Assembly: GCF_019059575.1 (NCBI RefSeq)
Contig: NW_024882770.1
Coordinates: forward strand, 124,001-188,000
Length of the DNA stretch: 64,000 bases
Source: Amphibalanus amphitrite
Taxonomy: Eukaryota > Arthropoda > Thecostraca > Balanomorpha > Balanidae
Direction: 5' to 3'
The position numbers and the translations under genes are program-made. The notes beneath the pieces are model-generated. The model saw only the letters and a list, made by a program, of their open reading frames with translations. It was not told where the DNA came from and did not search any database. This document shows positions 23,340 through 34,929 of this stretch, one piece after another (within the stretch, counting starts at the first letter, position 1; every line of letters begins with the position of its first letter).

Positions 23340-23860
23340 AGGTCAGACGCCATACACCCACGGCACACTGCGATACACCCACGGCCACTGCGATACACCC
23401 ACGGCCACTGCGATACACCCACGGCACACTGCGATACACCCACGGCACACTGCCATACACCCACGACACACTGCCATACACCCACGGCACACTGCCATAC
23501 ACCCACGGCACACTGCGATACACCCACGGCACACTGCGATACACCCACGGCACACTGCGATACACCCACGGCCACTGCGATACACCCACGGCACACTGCC
23601 ATACACCCACGGCACACTGCGATACACCCACGGCACACTGCGACACACCCACGGCACACTGCAATACACCCACGGCCACTGCGATACACCCACGGCACAC
23701 TGCGATACACCCACGGCACACTGCGATACACCCACGGCACACTGCGATACACCCACGGCCACTGCGATACACCCACGGCACACTGCAATACACCCACGGC
23801 ACACTGCGATACACCCGTCACCCACGGCACACTGCGATACAGCCACGGCACATACTGTGA
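23340..23860. repeat. 21-bp minisatellite with 20-bp variants
   Basis: Unit gatacacccacggcacact plus gc, about 24 copies; some lack one base pair step (ggccactgc). Several reading frames stay open because of the period; they are not genes. A degenerate cacactgtgac tail continues to 23990. Confidence 0.95.
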
Positions 23861-24483
23861 CACACTGTGGGGCCGTGGACACACTGTGACTCACACTGTG
23901 ATTCATACTGTGGGCACACTGTGACTCACACTGTGGGAACACTGTGACACACTGTAACACATTGTCACACACTGTGACACTTAGGTGCAAGACATGCAGC
24001 TCTGCCACAGCTGCAGGGTGAAAACGCCACATGGTTTCTGCGGTTCGGCCGTTTAACAGGCCGGGCCTGTCGCAGTCCTGGACCCCCGTGCTGCAGCCCA
24101 GACAGGCCGGCCATTTCCCGGGCAGGGTCAGACCTCTGGCGAGGGTGCGGCGCACGGCCAACCCAGCCACGCCTGCAGGCCAAACGACGCCCGCCTGTGT
24201 CAACTGGGACTTGGTAGCGGCAATGAAATTACATACGGGAACATCCTCCCCATCCGGAGTGTGACCGGAGCGCTGCGCTCGGTCGGTACCCGTGGCGCCC
24301 GCTGGCCGTCCTTTGCCTGCCGTCGCGCCGGGGCGGCGCGGTGGAGCTGGGCCCGCTACGTGTCCGACTGACACGCAGCCCCAGCCGTGGCGCCGAGTCG
24401 CCGATGGCGTGACACTGTCTGGACGGACAGCGCCCGGCCCTGCAGCGACAAATATGGCGCAGCCGGCCGGCGAGGCTGCCTAT

Positions 24484-24939
24484 GGGCCTGTTCCAGCGCC
24501 TCCAGAAGAAATTCTTGACTGGAGGCTCTACCAGAGGTTTTACTGGAGGCGCTGGAACGCAATCTGGAGATTTCTGGAGATTGGCGTCATAGATACCAAA
24601 AGAATGACGATTGTTCTCTCTTGAAACGCAAAATTTGTTTTCAATTTTAGTTAAAAAGATAAATAAAATTATAGCAATGTAATTTTCTTTACATTCAAGT
24701 TGTAAAATAATCAGTCAAATGTCCTTTGTTTACATTCGTGATTGTCACATGTGCACCATAATTGTAGACCAGAGCCTCCAGAGAAATTTGGACCTCTCAA
24801 CTCTCTGGAGGCTACTGGAGGTTTCTGGAGCTTTGGCGAGAGCTTTCTGGAGCTTTCTGGAGGCGCTGGAACGCTCTCTGGAGGATTCTAGAGCTTTCTG
24901 GAGCTTTCTGGAGGTTTCTGGAGGCGCTGGAACAGGCCC
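24484..24939. mobile_element. MITE with 24-bp perfect TIR, possible TAT duplication
   Basis: Left end GGGCCTGTTCCAGCGCCTCC continues as agaa; the right end is its exact complement for 24 bases. TAT flanks both sides. The interior repeats tctggagctttctggagg words, so it can fold further. The GGG start and 3-base target suggest PIF/Harbinger, which is only an inference. Length 456 bp. Confidence 0.75.
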
Positions 24940-25039
24940 TATATCGGAGGCGGCTCCGCCGGCTAACGGCACTCTCATCTCTAAAATAGCCGCGTAACAC
25001 TAAATCTGCCTGAACAAAAAATGCATTAGAAGCAGTCTA

Positions 25040-25150
25040 GTATGCAAAGTGACGGTAATGCCCGGGCTATAGGCCCCTGGTGACAGTGGTGCCCGGGTTA
25101 TAGGCCCCCTGGTGACGGTGGTGGCCGGGTTATAGGCCCCTGGTGACAGT
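25040..25150. repeat. 36-bp tandem repeat, three copies
   Basis: Unit contains gcccgggttataggcccc followed by tggtgac.gtggt. Confidence 0.85.
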
Positions 25151-25359
25151 GGTGCTAGGACACCTCAGTGACCCTACGGTCGCTGTGCTCTGCGTCGACA
25201 GCATAATAACCTACACATAATCTATCAACTGTAACCTCGTATCGTAATCTATCAATTTGAATTCATTTTGTACGAAAAGACAATATTTTCAGTAAGAGAG
25301 CGGACACACCTCTCTGGCTGTCTGCTGGAGAAGGCAAAAGCATCTTCCATCTCGCCCGA

Positions 25360-25450
25360 GGTCGGGTCCAGGGAAGGGCCCGTCGGCCGGGGTCGGATAG
25401 GGCCCGCCGGCCGGGGTCGGGAAGGGCCCGCCGGCCGGGGTCGGGCTGTC
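25360..25450. repeat. 24-bp tandem repeat, three copies
   Basis: Unit agggcccgccggccggggtc plus ggga. It sits at the edge of a CpG-rich block (25360-25760) in which no exon could be supported. Confidence 0.8.
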
Positions 25451-25760
25451 CTCCATATCACCCTGCTCCTCTCGTTTCGCCAAGAGAAATTTGCCAGACG
25501 GGGCCGGACGCACGCGCGCGCGTGTGACATCACTCGTCCTCGATCGCGTCGATAGCTCGCGGGAAACTGGGACGCCGCGCGGCGCCCGCCAACGCACGTG
25601 CGTGGATCGTGCGCGCCCGGCCGGCTGGCGCGCGTGCGCGTCAGCCCGCTGCCGACTGGTCTCCGGCAGACACGCGCCGCTGTCCCCAGACGCAGGGCAG
25701 AAGCGTGCAGTGCATGGCCAGGGACGCACAGACCAGGCGGCGTATATCGAAATCTAGTAC

Positions 25761-26200
25761 GAAAATATGCTGTGTTATCTTGACAGTGCTCTCTTCATAC
25801 TGCATGCATGAGACCAGACACACCGTCAACCATTAGCTGGCGTGAGGTGACCTATGCGTGTGAATACACGTGAGCTAGATAGGTAGGCCTACGATACCGT
25901 GTGTTACTTGCCCGTCTTTTGCGACTAGCTGGTTGCCGTAGCGAGCATCGGGGCACCGGGGTACCGTGCCCCCCTTTATTTTGCCATTTTAACATTAGCC
26001 CTATGGGCATTGCATGGAAAGAATGGGGTCAAAAGTTGGCAGTGCCCCCCCCCCCCCCCTCCCCTTACTTGAAGGTGTTCCTCCGCTACTGAGTAATTGT
26101 CTAATATCTCAAAAGGCGGTAAATATTTTTCGGTGAAATTTGGTACATAATCATTTTGCTCGCTCTGAACCATGCGACACCAGTATGCCAATTCATTAAC
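25761..26200. other. No gene seen
   Basis: Contains an 18-base C run at 26046-26061 followed by cttgaaggtgttcctccgct, a relative of the phrase near 4043. Otherwise nothing recognised. Confidence 0.45.
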
Positions 26201-27280
26201 TTTCTTGAAGGTGGGAGGACGGGTGCCTTTACCGCCGCACCGCGTGCCGGCCGCCCTTCAGGCCGGCTATGCGCCGCGGCTGGCCCGTCTCAGAGGGGCA
26301 CCGGAGGTCCGCCGCCGCCCAGACGCGACTTTTTGCGGCCGCTCGGGCGCTCCGTTCGTGCTGTGTTACGCGGCCGTTTACATTGGGCGGCGGCCGCGGT
26401 CTGTGCTACTGCTATCCGCGGCTCTGCAGATGCACCCGCGGCGCTCCGGTCAGCTGCAAACGTCCCGCGCCTGCCGTCCCCAGCTCAGCCGCTTCAGAAC
26501 TGCTGATCCGTCACTGACAGTGCGCGTCATGCCACTGCGTGGCGCTGAGGTCACGGGCCCGCGCTCGGCGGCCGCGTGTGACCTTGCCGGGCCGGCCGGC
26601 GCCGAGTGACGCGGCTGTGCCGCCGCGGACGGCGCGGCGCGCATCTGGTCCTCCGCCGTCCGAGTGGCCCCGCTTGACAGTCGAGGACGGCCCCCGGTCA
26701 CCGCGGCGGCCGACAGCACCCGCCTCGGCACCATACGACACTGAATTGGGCAGCACTGACCCAAGTTCAGCTGCACGAAACCGCTATTAGAAAAGTAGCT
26801 TTTCAGTCCATCGTATACTGACAGTCGGTGCCTCCCACGCTTCGTTGAGTCAGATACGCATTTGCAAACACCGGTATCACCGCAAGTACATGTTGCCAAA
26901 GGCCGGGAATAGAAAAGTACGACATTTACTCAGATGGAGCTCTGGTGCCGAGAGCGGTGACACATCGCGGCCCGAGGTCACATCGCGTCACCGCCCCAAA
27001 TAGCGGGCGGGCCGGCGGGCCGGCCGGCGGGACGGGACGCGCGCTGGGGCCGGGCGGCTCGGACGCTGACGCGGAGACAGGGGGCCCTGCCAGCTCCGCA
27101 GGGCGCGCTGCCGCTGCTGGGGCGGCAGGACCTGATCGCCACCGCAGCGTCACAGAGCAGCTGGGGCTGCACGATCCCGAGATTCAGCTCACTCGTGTGC
27201 CAATCGACATCATGGTCGGTCGCATGGCTCTGTGGCGGACCGATAGCAAGGAGACGACAAATACCACACTGATCTAAGCG
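26201..27280. other. CpG-rich island, no supported exon
   Basis: GC-rich DNA keeps many frames open on both strands. None resembles a protein I know and no splice pair stands out. It may be a promoter region or an exon of low complexity. Confidence 0.3.
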
Positions 27281-27677
27281 CGACAGTTTCATATTGTCGA
27301 CGAGAACACGCAAACTAATGGTTAAGCATCGACCATAACTACCACAGCTATCGAGCCAGGCTGCGTATTAGGTACTACAAACTCATTCAACCCAAAGAAA
27401 TCGATGCCTGCTCCGAATTCCTCACGGCTAAGCCGTGAAGGTAAACACTGCACAGCGTGGTGCCCGTGTTATTCAGTCATGGAATGTCGAGGTAACGAGT
27501 CATGGAATGTCGAGACGCATTCCTGAACTGGCAGTGCCTGCAGCCGCGGCAGCGGTGATCCTGTCAGGTGCTCAGCGTGTCCGCCAGGCCCGCGACACCC
27601 AGTCCAGTACGTCGTGCCCCGCCGGGACTGGCAGCCCTTCGCTCGGGACCCCGGGAATCCCCGTCCCCCTCCCACCC

Positions 27678-27687
<10 letters not shown>

Positions 27688-27724
<37 letters not shown>
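27688..27724. repeat. CT microsatellite after a C run
   Basis: About 18 CT units preceded by ccccccccccccc at 27675-27687. Confidence 0.95.
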
Positions 27725-27727
<3 letters not shown>

Positions 27728-27879
27728 TCCGGGAAGCCGAGTAGCCTGCGTCCCGCGGGGCAGCCGATGGTTTCCGGCCAGGTGCGCAGGACCAGGGACG
27801 CCCGGTAACATAGCGAGTCTTTTTAGCCAGCTGACTCAGACCCCTGGACCGAAACATAGGTATCCCTCGCCAGGCCAGG

Positions 27880-28854
27880 GGGCTCAGTGCACCCCCCCCC
27901 TAAGATTTTCCTAGATAACGTAAAAGCGGCTCGCGTAGCCCTGCCAAAAATTGAATACCCTATTGCGGATCCTTATATCACATTCCCTAAAAATTTAGTC
28001 AGGCATTTCAGGTCAGATAACAAGGTCACCAAAACCAGTAGATAGTTATAGTGAGGCAGGGGTAGCCAGTAACAGTTGGTAGCATTAGGCCAAATGGGCG
28101 CTCAAAAACTACTACCCCATAGGGTTTGCATGTTAAATCGACCTTTTTCAAGCGAGCCCCACACGTAAGCTAAAAGATAAATTGCCAATATTATTGTGGG
28201 GAAAGGTAGCCTAAAGCTTCCTCTTCAACCTTTTTATCTAGCGTTTTTCGATGCGGAGGCCATAACAGGTCCAAAAAGCATTGGGCGCTGCCCGAGGTAC
28301 CAAAAGCCCCTCCATGAGGGCACTAGTTCCTGCGCATGCGCACATTGCCTCAACCCTGTACTAGCGTAAGTTAGCGATACTGCTCACGGACTCGATCAGC
28401 CAATGAGCGTCCCCGATTACCTTAGTAGATGTCGCTAGCATCACGCAAATCCTGCTTGCGAACACATTTTAAGAATGAAACAGCTGCGCCACTTCCGCCT
28501 TCCATAGATTCCTTCCATCTTAGTATCAACTATAGGCTTTTCAACTAACTTTATTCTAAGTTTTAAACTATGGTTAGTATGTTATTTCTGGTTCATATAA
28601 TTTAAAAATAACTGCTTTATGAATTTGGCTTTACTCGTCATAATGGAATACTCTATTTATTCCATATTCAAAAAATATATCACCTTCCATGTAACTCATC
28701 CAGGTAAAATGGGCGCTTTCCGCGTCGTTGGTGTACCCGTTGTTCTATATACCCTGATAGTGAGGGTAAAGTTTGAGTAGGTAATTTAGCGGCATCGGAG
28801 TGACTACGTTTTTTCACAGATAGCGCAAAAAACGATAATGGCACGATAATGGTA
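27880..28854. repeat. TTAA-family end fragment, then unassigned DNA
   Basis: Bases 27880-28035 keep the order of a family end: G run, short loop, C run, then aaagcggctcgcgtagccct (decayed second hairpin), then aaaatttagtcaggcat. Bases 28036-28854 have no recognised gene; caaaaagcattgggcgctg and tgcgcatgcgcac are the only notable words. Confidence 0.5.
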
Positions 28855-29825
28855 GGGTAGCCTGGGGCAAGACGCCCCAGATAATTTATTTTGCTACATA
28901 AATTTTGTCCCACATCACCTGGAAGGCCAAATCAGTGCTCAATGCGTTCTTTGGACATTTTACTTTAAATTGCACCCCTCAAATTCATTCACTTATGATC
29001 GGACTCCAAGCTAGGAAGTGATTTGTGAAGCAACTGCAAATGGGGCATTTTGCCCCAACCCCAGGGCAAAACGCCCCACGGCCTGGGGCAAGTAGCCCCA
29101 TACTTTAGATTAAAGATTTAACATGGTAGTTGGCTAAATCTTATGTGAGAGGTCCGTTAGACCTCTGGAGGCACGGCACTGAAGTTAGCACATTCCATCC
29201 TGTCAGGTGTTCAGCTATGACACTATTATATGAGCAGGTTTTTCACCTACCTCATAAGACCAAATAATAAATTATTGCAATGCGAATGTTAACAAAATAC
29301 TTCCTTTGCCATCCAGTTGCTGAGAAAAATACACATAAAGGCATAGAAACTTACTGTTCGCCAGCTACCGAACATTAGAAAGTGGGTAGCCCGAACAATA
29401 CATGAGGTAAAACGCCCCAGGGGCTTTTTGCCCCGCGACCTACTGGGGCGTTTTACCCCATCACGTAGTTCGGTCAGAGAACAACGCCTTGCACTCCAGC
29501 AAGACATAATTTAACACGAACCAACCCGGCATGATAAGCGTTAGACAATAGTTGTTCAAAATACATAAATGTCGTTAACCTGATGTGGACCATAAAAGAA
29601 CGCCATGATACATAATCTGACAACAAAACATAAAAATCACTCCAAAAACACATCTTTGGCTATATCTCCCGAAAGAGTCATCACAATTTCTTTCCAGTCT
29701 GCTCATATAATGATCATATAGTGCACGTTTTATAGAAGAGATGATGTTTCCCCAGAACTCTGCCAGCTCCGAGAAACATCGGTGAGGCGTTTTACCTCGG
29801 CGGGGCGACTTGCCCCGGTCTACCC
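28855..29825. mobile_element. TA-flanked MITE with GGGGCAAG/CGCCCC words
   Basis: TA at 28853-28854 and 29826-29827. Left end reads TAGGGTAGCCTGGGGCAAG then acgcccc; the complement of the right end is TAGGGTAGACCGGGGCAAG then tcgcccc. Further copies of the ggggca..cgcccc word lie inside at 29041-29100 and 29407-29460. No transposase. Length 971 bp. Confidence 0.85.
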
Positions 29826-29827
29826 TA

Positions 29828-30500
29828 CAAACCAAATTTCGGACGCTCATTGGGAACATATTTGGCACATAGTTATCCTGATAATGTTGTGTCCCAGTGA
29901 CCTCTGGACGGGTCACAAGGCCATGAAAGCCGGTTCATCGTCAAAATAGCACTGCAATAACACTTATCTTTCTACACCTAAAACGCAAAATTTTACATCA
30001 ACTTTGATTCAAACTTTAGGATGTGTTAAAGGCGATAAAAAGGTTCATAATCAAGGCGATATCCTATCAATAGGTCAATATATACCTATCAATAGGCGAT
30101 AATACAAGGATGTACTAAGCTGATCAAGTGTCATGCCTATTCGGTCCCGTTTTTACTTTTTCTTTTCAAGTTCACTTGACGTGTGTTTATATAGTTGTCA
30201 TTATATCTTATAACCTAAATTTGCGAATGACCCCAGCTGAGAAAATATTACAGATATTCGCTCCATTTTAATTCTTTCTTTTACGTTGCAATTCCTCACC
30301 TTATAAAAACATGTAACTTATCAGTCCATCGCATTTTGAAGGTCCAGGGAATCGTTTCGTTGGCTTGGATGCGCATTTATTGTTGACCCAGTTGACCTCA
30401 GCTCATGTTACCAAATGCCTTGAAGTGTCAACAGCGTGCGGCGATTTATTGGGGCCAATGCGAACTAACCTTTAGCCCGCCGCGCGTCTAGTCCGTTTCA
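29828..30500. other. No gene seen
   Basis: AT-rich, with cctatcaatagg words at 30063-30102. Nothing else recognised. Confidence 0.5.
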
Positions 30501-30591
30501 GTTAGTTTATTTGCTCGACAGGGATGCTGTGCGCATTGGGCCTGCCTGCCTGATCGCTGGCAGCGGCGTGTATCTAACGATAGGTCCGTTC

Positions 30592-30815
30592 AGCGGGGCG
30601 ACTGGGGTCCGCCGGGGTCCGGGGGTCCCGGGGGTCCTCCCGCGACTGGGGTCCGCCGGGGTCCGGGGTCCTCCCGCGGCTGGGGTCCGCCGGGGTCCGG
30701 GGTCCTCCCGCGGCTGGGGTCCGCCGGGGTCCGGGGTCCTCCCGCGGCTGGGGTCCGCCGGGGTCCGGGGTCCTCCCGCGGCTGGGGTCCGCCGGGGTCC
30801 GGGGGTCCTCCGCCA
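30592..30815. repeat. 34-bp minisatellite
   Basis: Unit ggggtccgccggggtccggg then gtcctcccgcggct, about six copies. On the - strand it lies directly downstream of the candidate donor at 30852. Confidence 0.95.
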
Positions 30816-30852
30816 CTGCCACATTCCCTGGGCGCTCAGTGACGCTGCTCAC

Positions 30853-30979
30853 GGGTCGCGGGCCTGTCAGCGGCGGCGTATGGGCGAGGCGGCGGCGGCA
30901 GGCCTTGTGGCAGACCAGATACCGCTCGCGGGCCGCTCCACTCAAGGTCTTCACCTCATCGCTTGAGGACCGATAGCCG
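30853..30979 (-). CDS. Candidate small exon, unknown protein
   Basis: On the - strand an acceptor (tcccctaatctag) ends at 30980, followed by one base and 42 complete codons to a GTGAGC donor at 30852. The peptide runs GYRSSSDEVKTLSGAARERY, then LVCHKACRRRLAHTPPLTG. The mix of acidic, serine and Cys/His residues is protein-like and codon use is GC3-rich. The base before the donor is C, which is weak. The 34-bp minisatellite starts 40 bases into the following intron. I do not recognise the family. Confidence 0.3.
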
Positions 30980-31409
30980 CTAGATTAGGGGACATCATTG
31001 GTGGCCGACCCACCCGGGCATGAATCGCCGGGGCCAAGGGGCCCAGACGGGGAGCCGACCTGGCGCCGCGCGGTCGCCTGGCTGACCGCTCGACAGCGAC
31101 AGCGCGCGGACCGCGGTGCGCACCGATCAGGGCGGACCACTGCGCTGCAGGGCCGATCGGACCCAGCGGCCGGCCGGCCGCACATGGAACGGACGCCACT
31201 CACTCTCGGCCGGGAGCGGGCCCGCGGAAGAAGGCACACCGCGCCTGAGCGCGTCCACAGACGAGGCCGGAGGCCAGCTGCCGCGCGCCTATCGCACAGC
31301 ATCCGCCAGCGCCTTCCGCGGGAAGTACGGTCAGACATACAGCCAAATCAGCACCGCAGTACGGCGGGCAGCAATGCTGGCTCAGCAGCACGACACGCAT
31401 CCAGCACCA

Positions 31410-31515
31410 ACCGTCAGCGGAGTGACCTGTCCGCGGAGTGACCCGTCAGCGGGGTGACCCGTCCGCGGGGTGACCCGTCAGCGGGGTGACCCGTCAGCGG
31501 AGTGACCCGTCCGCG
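31410..31515. repeat. 16-bp tandem repeat, about six copies
   Basis: Unit gtgacccgtcagcggg with a ccgc variant. Confidence 0.9.
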
Positions 31516-31519
31516 TCAG

Positions 31520-31771
31520 TACCGACGCAGAAACGAATGTCTGATTTAGAGATTCAATTGCGTACAACCATCCTGGTATGGCTGCCAATGCAAAAGCGAT
31601 AGGCGATACCAACTTCGTATTAAGCATTTCAAGCCTGGTTTTTGGCATTTCGTTGATTTTATGAAGCCTCAGTAATACACTACCTGCCCCGAGTCTACTA
31701 TTTTCTCTTATCGAACCCAGCACATTTGATTGGCTCGGCAATTCGTCTTTTCCGATGGTTTTGGTTGGTAT
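31520..31771 (-). pseudogene. Possible retroelement-derived frame
   Basis: The frame is open from just after a stop at 31774 to beyond 31520. It carries ENSRLGAGSVLLRLHKINEM, then TRLEMLNTKLVSPIAFAL and PGWLYAIESLNQTF. This hydrophobic and basic alternation resembles the thumb region that follows the palm in many LINE polymerases, but no signature residue proves it. There is no start codon context and no splice pair. Confidence 0.25.
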
Positions 31772-31779
31772 TTAATTGA

Positions 31780-32796
31780 GTAGGCATCGATCTTCCGATA
31801 ATTTAAGATGGATGACGTCGCTGACTTTGTTTAGCCCTGTTTGCCCTTTGGCTCTTTATACGGGACACTTACAAAAAGAACAATGCTCATGGAGCGAACA
31901 AGGCACCTCAGGTAGTTGGGTACCAACCTACTTCTGTTCAGGACATGGACGTTGGTAGTCTTATCACTAGACACTAGCGGGTCCAAAGGGGAATTAGGGG
32001 CTAATGATCTCCTTGCAGTGCCCGAACTCGATGAAAACTATTCGTTTTTCAAGAATATAAAAACTGAGCTTTTCTTAGTAAAAGTTCGCTCTTAACTGCA
32101 TAAGCAGTCCGAAAGGAACCGCTAAGTCGAGGGAGTTTTTGCAATTTGGAGAAACTTTTTTGGGGTAATGCCCCCCCCCCCCTCCGTGGAGTTCGAGGCC
32201 GCCTCTCTGGATCCGCAGTATTTATCGCCTTGGATCCGCCTATGAGTTTTATCAACAGCTAAATGATGAATCATCAAAGTTCTTTTTTGTTGGATTAGGC
32301 CCTTTCGGTCCATTTAGACCATTGCGGAGCCGGGAGGATGAATAAGAACGAGGGGGAGACATTGGTCTGGGCAGGCACTCTAGAGAGTTACCAGGGCTGA
32401 GCCCGTCCAATGGGCAGACTGTCCAGCCCCCCCCCCCCCCCAAGGACTCTCTGCACCCGGCTACGGGTGTGCTCCCCGATGCGCTCCAATGGGAGCCGCC
32501 CGTTGCCTGTCCAGTTGTCCACTGTCCAGCCCTGAGCAGAGCACTGAGCAGGGCTGCGGCGTGGAGAACGATTTGAATATCCTGTGTATGGAAACGACGG
32601 AATGGGTGATAGAAGTCCGACTTTCAACAGATACGTAAGTGAGTGTCGCGCTGCGAGGTTTAGGAAGAAGGTGTTGTGTTGTGGGCAGTGACCGGCCGCG
32701 GACAAGGGGACGGAGTACGCACCCCGACCGGCTGTGTATGTGCCCACGTGTCTGGCTAGCAGCCGCCGCCGCTCACTCCAATGACCCGGTGCTCAC
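31780..32796. other. No gene; dispersed repeat and C runs
   Basis: Bases 32155-32190 hold a ggggtaatgcccc hairpin with C run. Bases 32290-32450 are a relative of 1786-1900. An 18-base C run lies at 32427. On the - strand, bases 32470-32796 would be the start of the intron after the exon at 32797. Confidence 0.45.
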
Positions 32797-32991
32797 CTGA
32801 TCCGGATCAAACTGGATCTCGTCCGCCAGCAGGGCGCGCACCTCGCTCATGTTGTAGTTGATGCGCAGCTCTCGCTGAAGGCGGCCGCCGTCCGGCAGGC
32901 AGAACGACACCGGCGCCAGCGGAGCCGAGTTGGTCGAGTCGCGCCGCCGCCACAGGGCCAGCGGCGTCACAGGACTGCAGGAGGGAGCCAT
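32797..32991 (-). CDS. First coding exon with TATA promoter, unrecognised protein
   Basis: On the - strand the ATG at 32991-32989 sits in an optimal context (gtcgccATGG). It opens 65 codons that end exactly at a consensus donor, CAG/GTGAGC, at 32796 (phase 0). The peptide starts MAPSCSPVTPLALWRRRDST. Its second half, with VSFCLPDGGRLQRELRI and then NMSEVRALLADEI.FDPDQ, alternates strand-like and helix-like stretches as a ubiquitin-like beta-grasp start would; that fold is only a guess. A TATA box lies 63 bases upstream of the ATG. Codon use is strongly GC3-rich, like the OSCP exons. The rest of the gene must be at lower coordinates, but I could not connect it to the candidate exons at 30853 or 23051 by phase or sequence. 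Confidence 0.65.
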
Positions 32992-33053
32992 GGCGACACA
33001 CCGTACCGTACCACTCCTCCGACCGTCTGGCGTCGGGCGCACGTGTCGGCGCC

Positions 33054-33059
33054 TTTATA
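33054..33059 (-). promoter_or_regulatory. TATA box of the 32991 exon
   Basis: CTATAAAGGC on the - strand, within a GC-rich region, 63 bases before the ATG. This predicts a start site near 33025 and a 5' UTR of roughly 30 bases. A CACGTG E-box lies just downstream at 33040-33045. Confidence 0.6.
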
Positions 33060-33419
33060 GGCGGACCCGTCGGACGGCGGGCGCGCCGGCAGCGGCGGGG
33101 CCAGGGGCGGCGCGCTGGGCGGACCGGCCGCCGCGCCGCGCCGGTACCGGCACCACAGCCGACAGGCGCCGTCAGTGCAGCGCCGCTCACAACTGGCCCG
33201 GGCTGAGGTGGGCTCATGTTGTTCGAAACGAGCGAACGAATGGTACAGGCAATCTTACAGTCAAAGAATTTTGAAAATCGGCCGGTAAAAACTTGAGTTA
33301 TGAGCGTGTAAACACAAAATAGTGATTGCCGCGTTTCCCGCGTCGGCCGATCACCTCAGCCGGCGACATTTTGCACTTAGCAGGCTTCTAACTGTCATAT
33401 GTATAATTATATTGTTAGA

Positions 33420-34101
33420 TTAACCCGTGCATGACTGGGGTATTTTCCATAACGCGAGTGACTGAGGGGGGGGGGGGGCTCTCCAGAGCACCCCCTCCTA
33501 TCTCCAAAACTACTGGGCCGATCGTCAAATTTCAAACGGCGTCTGATAGCCCTGGAAATACTGTCGAGCGGAACCTATTTTTATTGACCTCGAGGTCACC
33601 GATGACGGTACAGGTCAGGTCAAATAAAATTATCGGCATTTTTCTTGTTGGCAATTTAGGTTCTGGCCGCCGGCTGACAAGTCCGATCAGGCTCATTTTT
33701 GGTTTACGCACTCCTTGATAGATGCCTTACATACCCCGAGGGTACCGAACTTTTACTTCGATTTTTTTCAGGTTAAGGTCAGGTCATCCTAGGTCACGAA
33801 AATTGTACATCATGTATCGGTCTCGTGACGCATGTTTTATGGTCCATTTTACTCGTAGATTTTGAAAATAATGTCGTCTGTGTCATTTGAGGTTATTTTC
33901 AGCTGAATTTACCGGAGGTCAGGTCACTTTCAGGTCAGAAAAGGTCAAATTTTGAAAATGACATGGGAATTTTTAGCAAAAAAAAAAAATCAGCAAAAAA
34001 GGTGCCCATCAGATGCAATTTGAGCTCAGGAACACGATGGTGCCATTTGTATTGCTGTACGTTGTCAAAAACGTACTTAAAATGGTTTTGAAAAATATAC
34101 C
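33420..34101. mobile_element. TTAA-family element, left half (copy 6)
   Basis: TTAA at 33420-33423 followed by CCCGTGCATGACTGGGG. The terminal hairpin at 33466-33495 has apical stem CTCT/AGAG. AGGTCA half-sites follow. The element is split by the MITE at 34104-34503 and by the 34930-38075 duplication. Its right half resumes at 38076-38330 and matches 10640-10900 of copy 1; the right TTAA end is lost. Confidence 0.7.
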
Positions 34102-34103
34102 TA

Positions 34104-34503
34104 GGGGAAAGTGGGGTAAGACGGGCACCTTAACTTTGGAGCCATTTTTCGGCCGGTTAGAAACATCATAGGCCATATACATTGTATTAACCCCATTTAA
34201 TGTTGTTGTTATGTTCAAAACCAGTAGCAAGCACACTCCCTGAAACGTGAAATACCTAGTGATACAAATTACCCCACCATGTGATACAACTCACCCAAGC
34301 CATGGGGCAAGTTGTATCAAAAACATTGTTCTATTCGGCAGACCGTAGAGGAAAAACTGGTAGAGGTAGCGGAAAAGTTACTTTGCACAAAAAAGCAGAA
34401 GAATCAAGGAAGGAAATAATATGGAAATAATGACTTTATCACGGATAGTTACGAGGTTATGGGTCTCGGAGTAAAAACTGATACAACCCACCCCACTCTC
34501 CCC
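34104..34503. mobile_element. 400-bp TA-flanked MITE
   Basis: TA at 34102-34103 and 34504-34505. Left TAGGGGAAAGTGGGGTAAG, right (complement) TAGGGGAGAGTGGGGTGGG. Inside, gatacaa..acccc and ggggcaagttgtatc words repeat in both orientations. Inserted in a TTAA-family copy. Confidence 0.85.
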
Positions 34504-34929
34504 TATGTTCATTTTTAAGAAACAATTTCCAGCTACTTACCGTGCACAATTTGAAATCGATTATTTTTTTTCGGTAAGAAATTCTTGGCCAGACACTAAA
34601 GCTGCCAAAACTCACGTGAGAGCTTCGATATTGCACTTTGAGCCAGCGTCCTTTAAAAAAAAGAACTACAATTGTAAAATTTTGACAATAGTTACGGACC
34701 TAATGCTAATAACTTGGCTATCTTTGAAGATATTTGGCTAAAACTTGCTAGAGTAGTTCATCATTGTGTATTCTATCACATACCTATATTTTTTTGCGAA
34801 AAATCAAAACTTTTTGAAAAAATAAAAAAAGTATATTTTTTGCAAATTGTAAAAACATATTTTTCAAAATTTTGACAATTTTGAAAATTCGAGATAGCAG
34901 TTTGAGAGCTACGTGTATTTGTAACCGAT
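34504..34929. repeat. TTAA-family interior, continued
   Basis: Continues copy 6 after the 400-bp MITE; the last part (aaaattttgacaattttgaa, then gagatagcagttt) matches 10600-10640 and 39820-39850. Confidence 0.6.

Noticed and set aside
22922..23924. Long open frames on both strands over the 21-bp minisatellite
   Set aside because: Periodic repeats without stops keep all registers open; translations are simple repeats.
23990..24270. - strand frame with VCNFIAATKSQLTQAG and a Cys-rich stretch
   Set aside because: Protein-like by eye, but no clear splice pair and it runs into the minisatellite; not enough to call an exon.
26450..26899. 149-codon - strand frame in the CpG-rich block
   Set aside because: GC-rich composition, no recognisable domain or splice sites.
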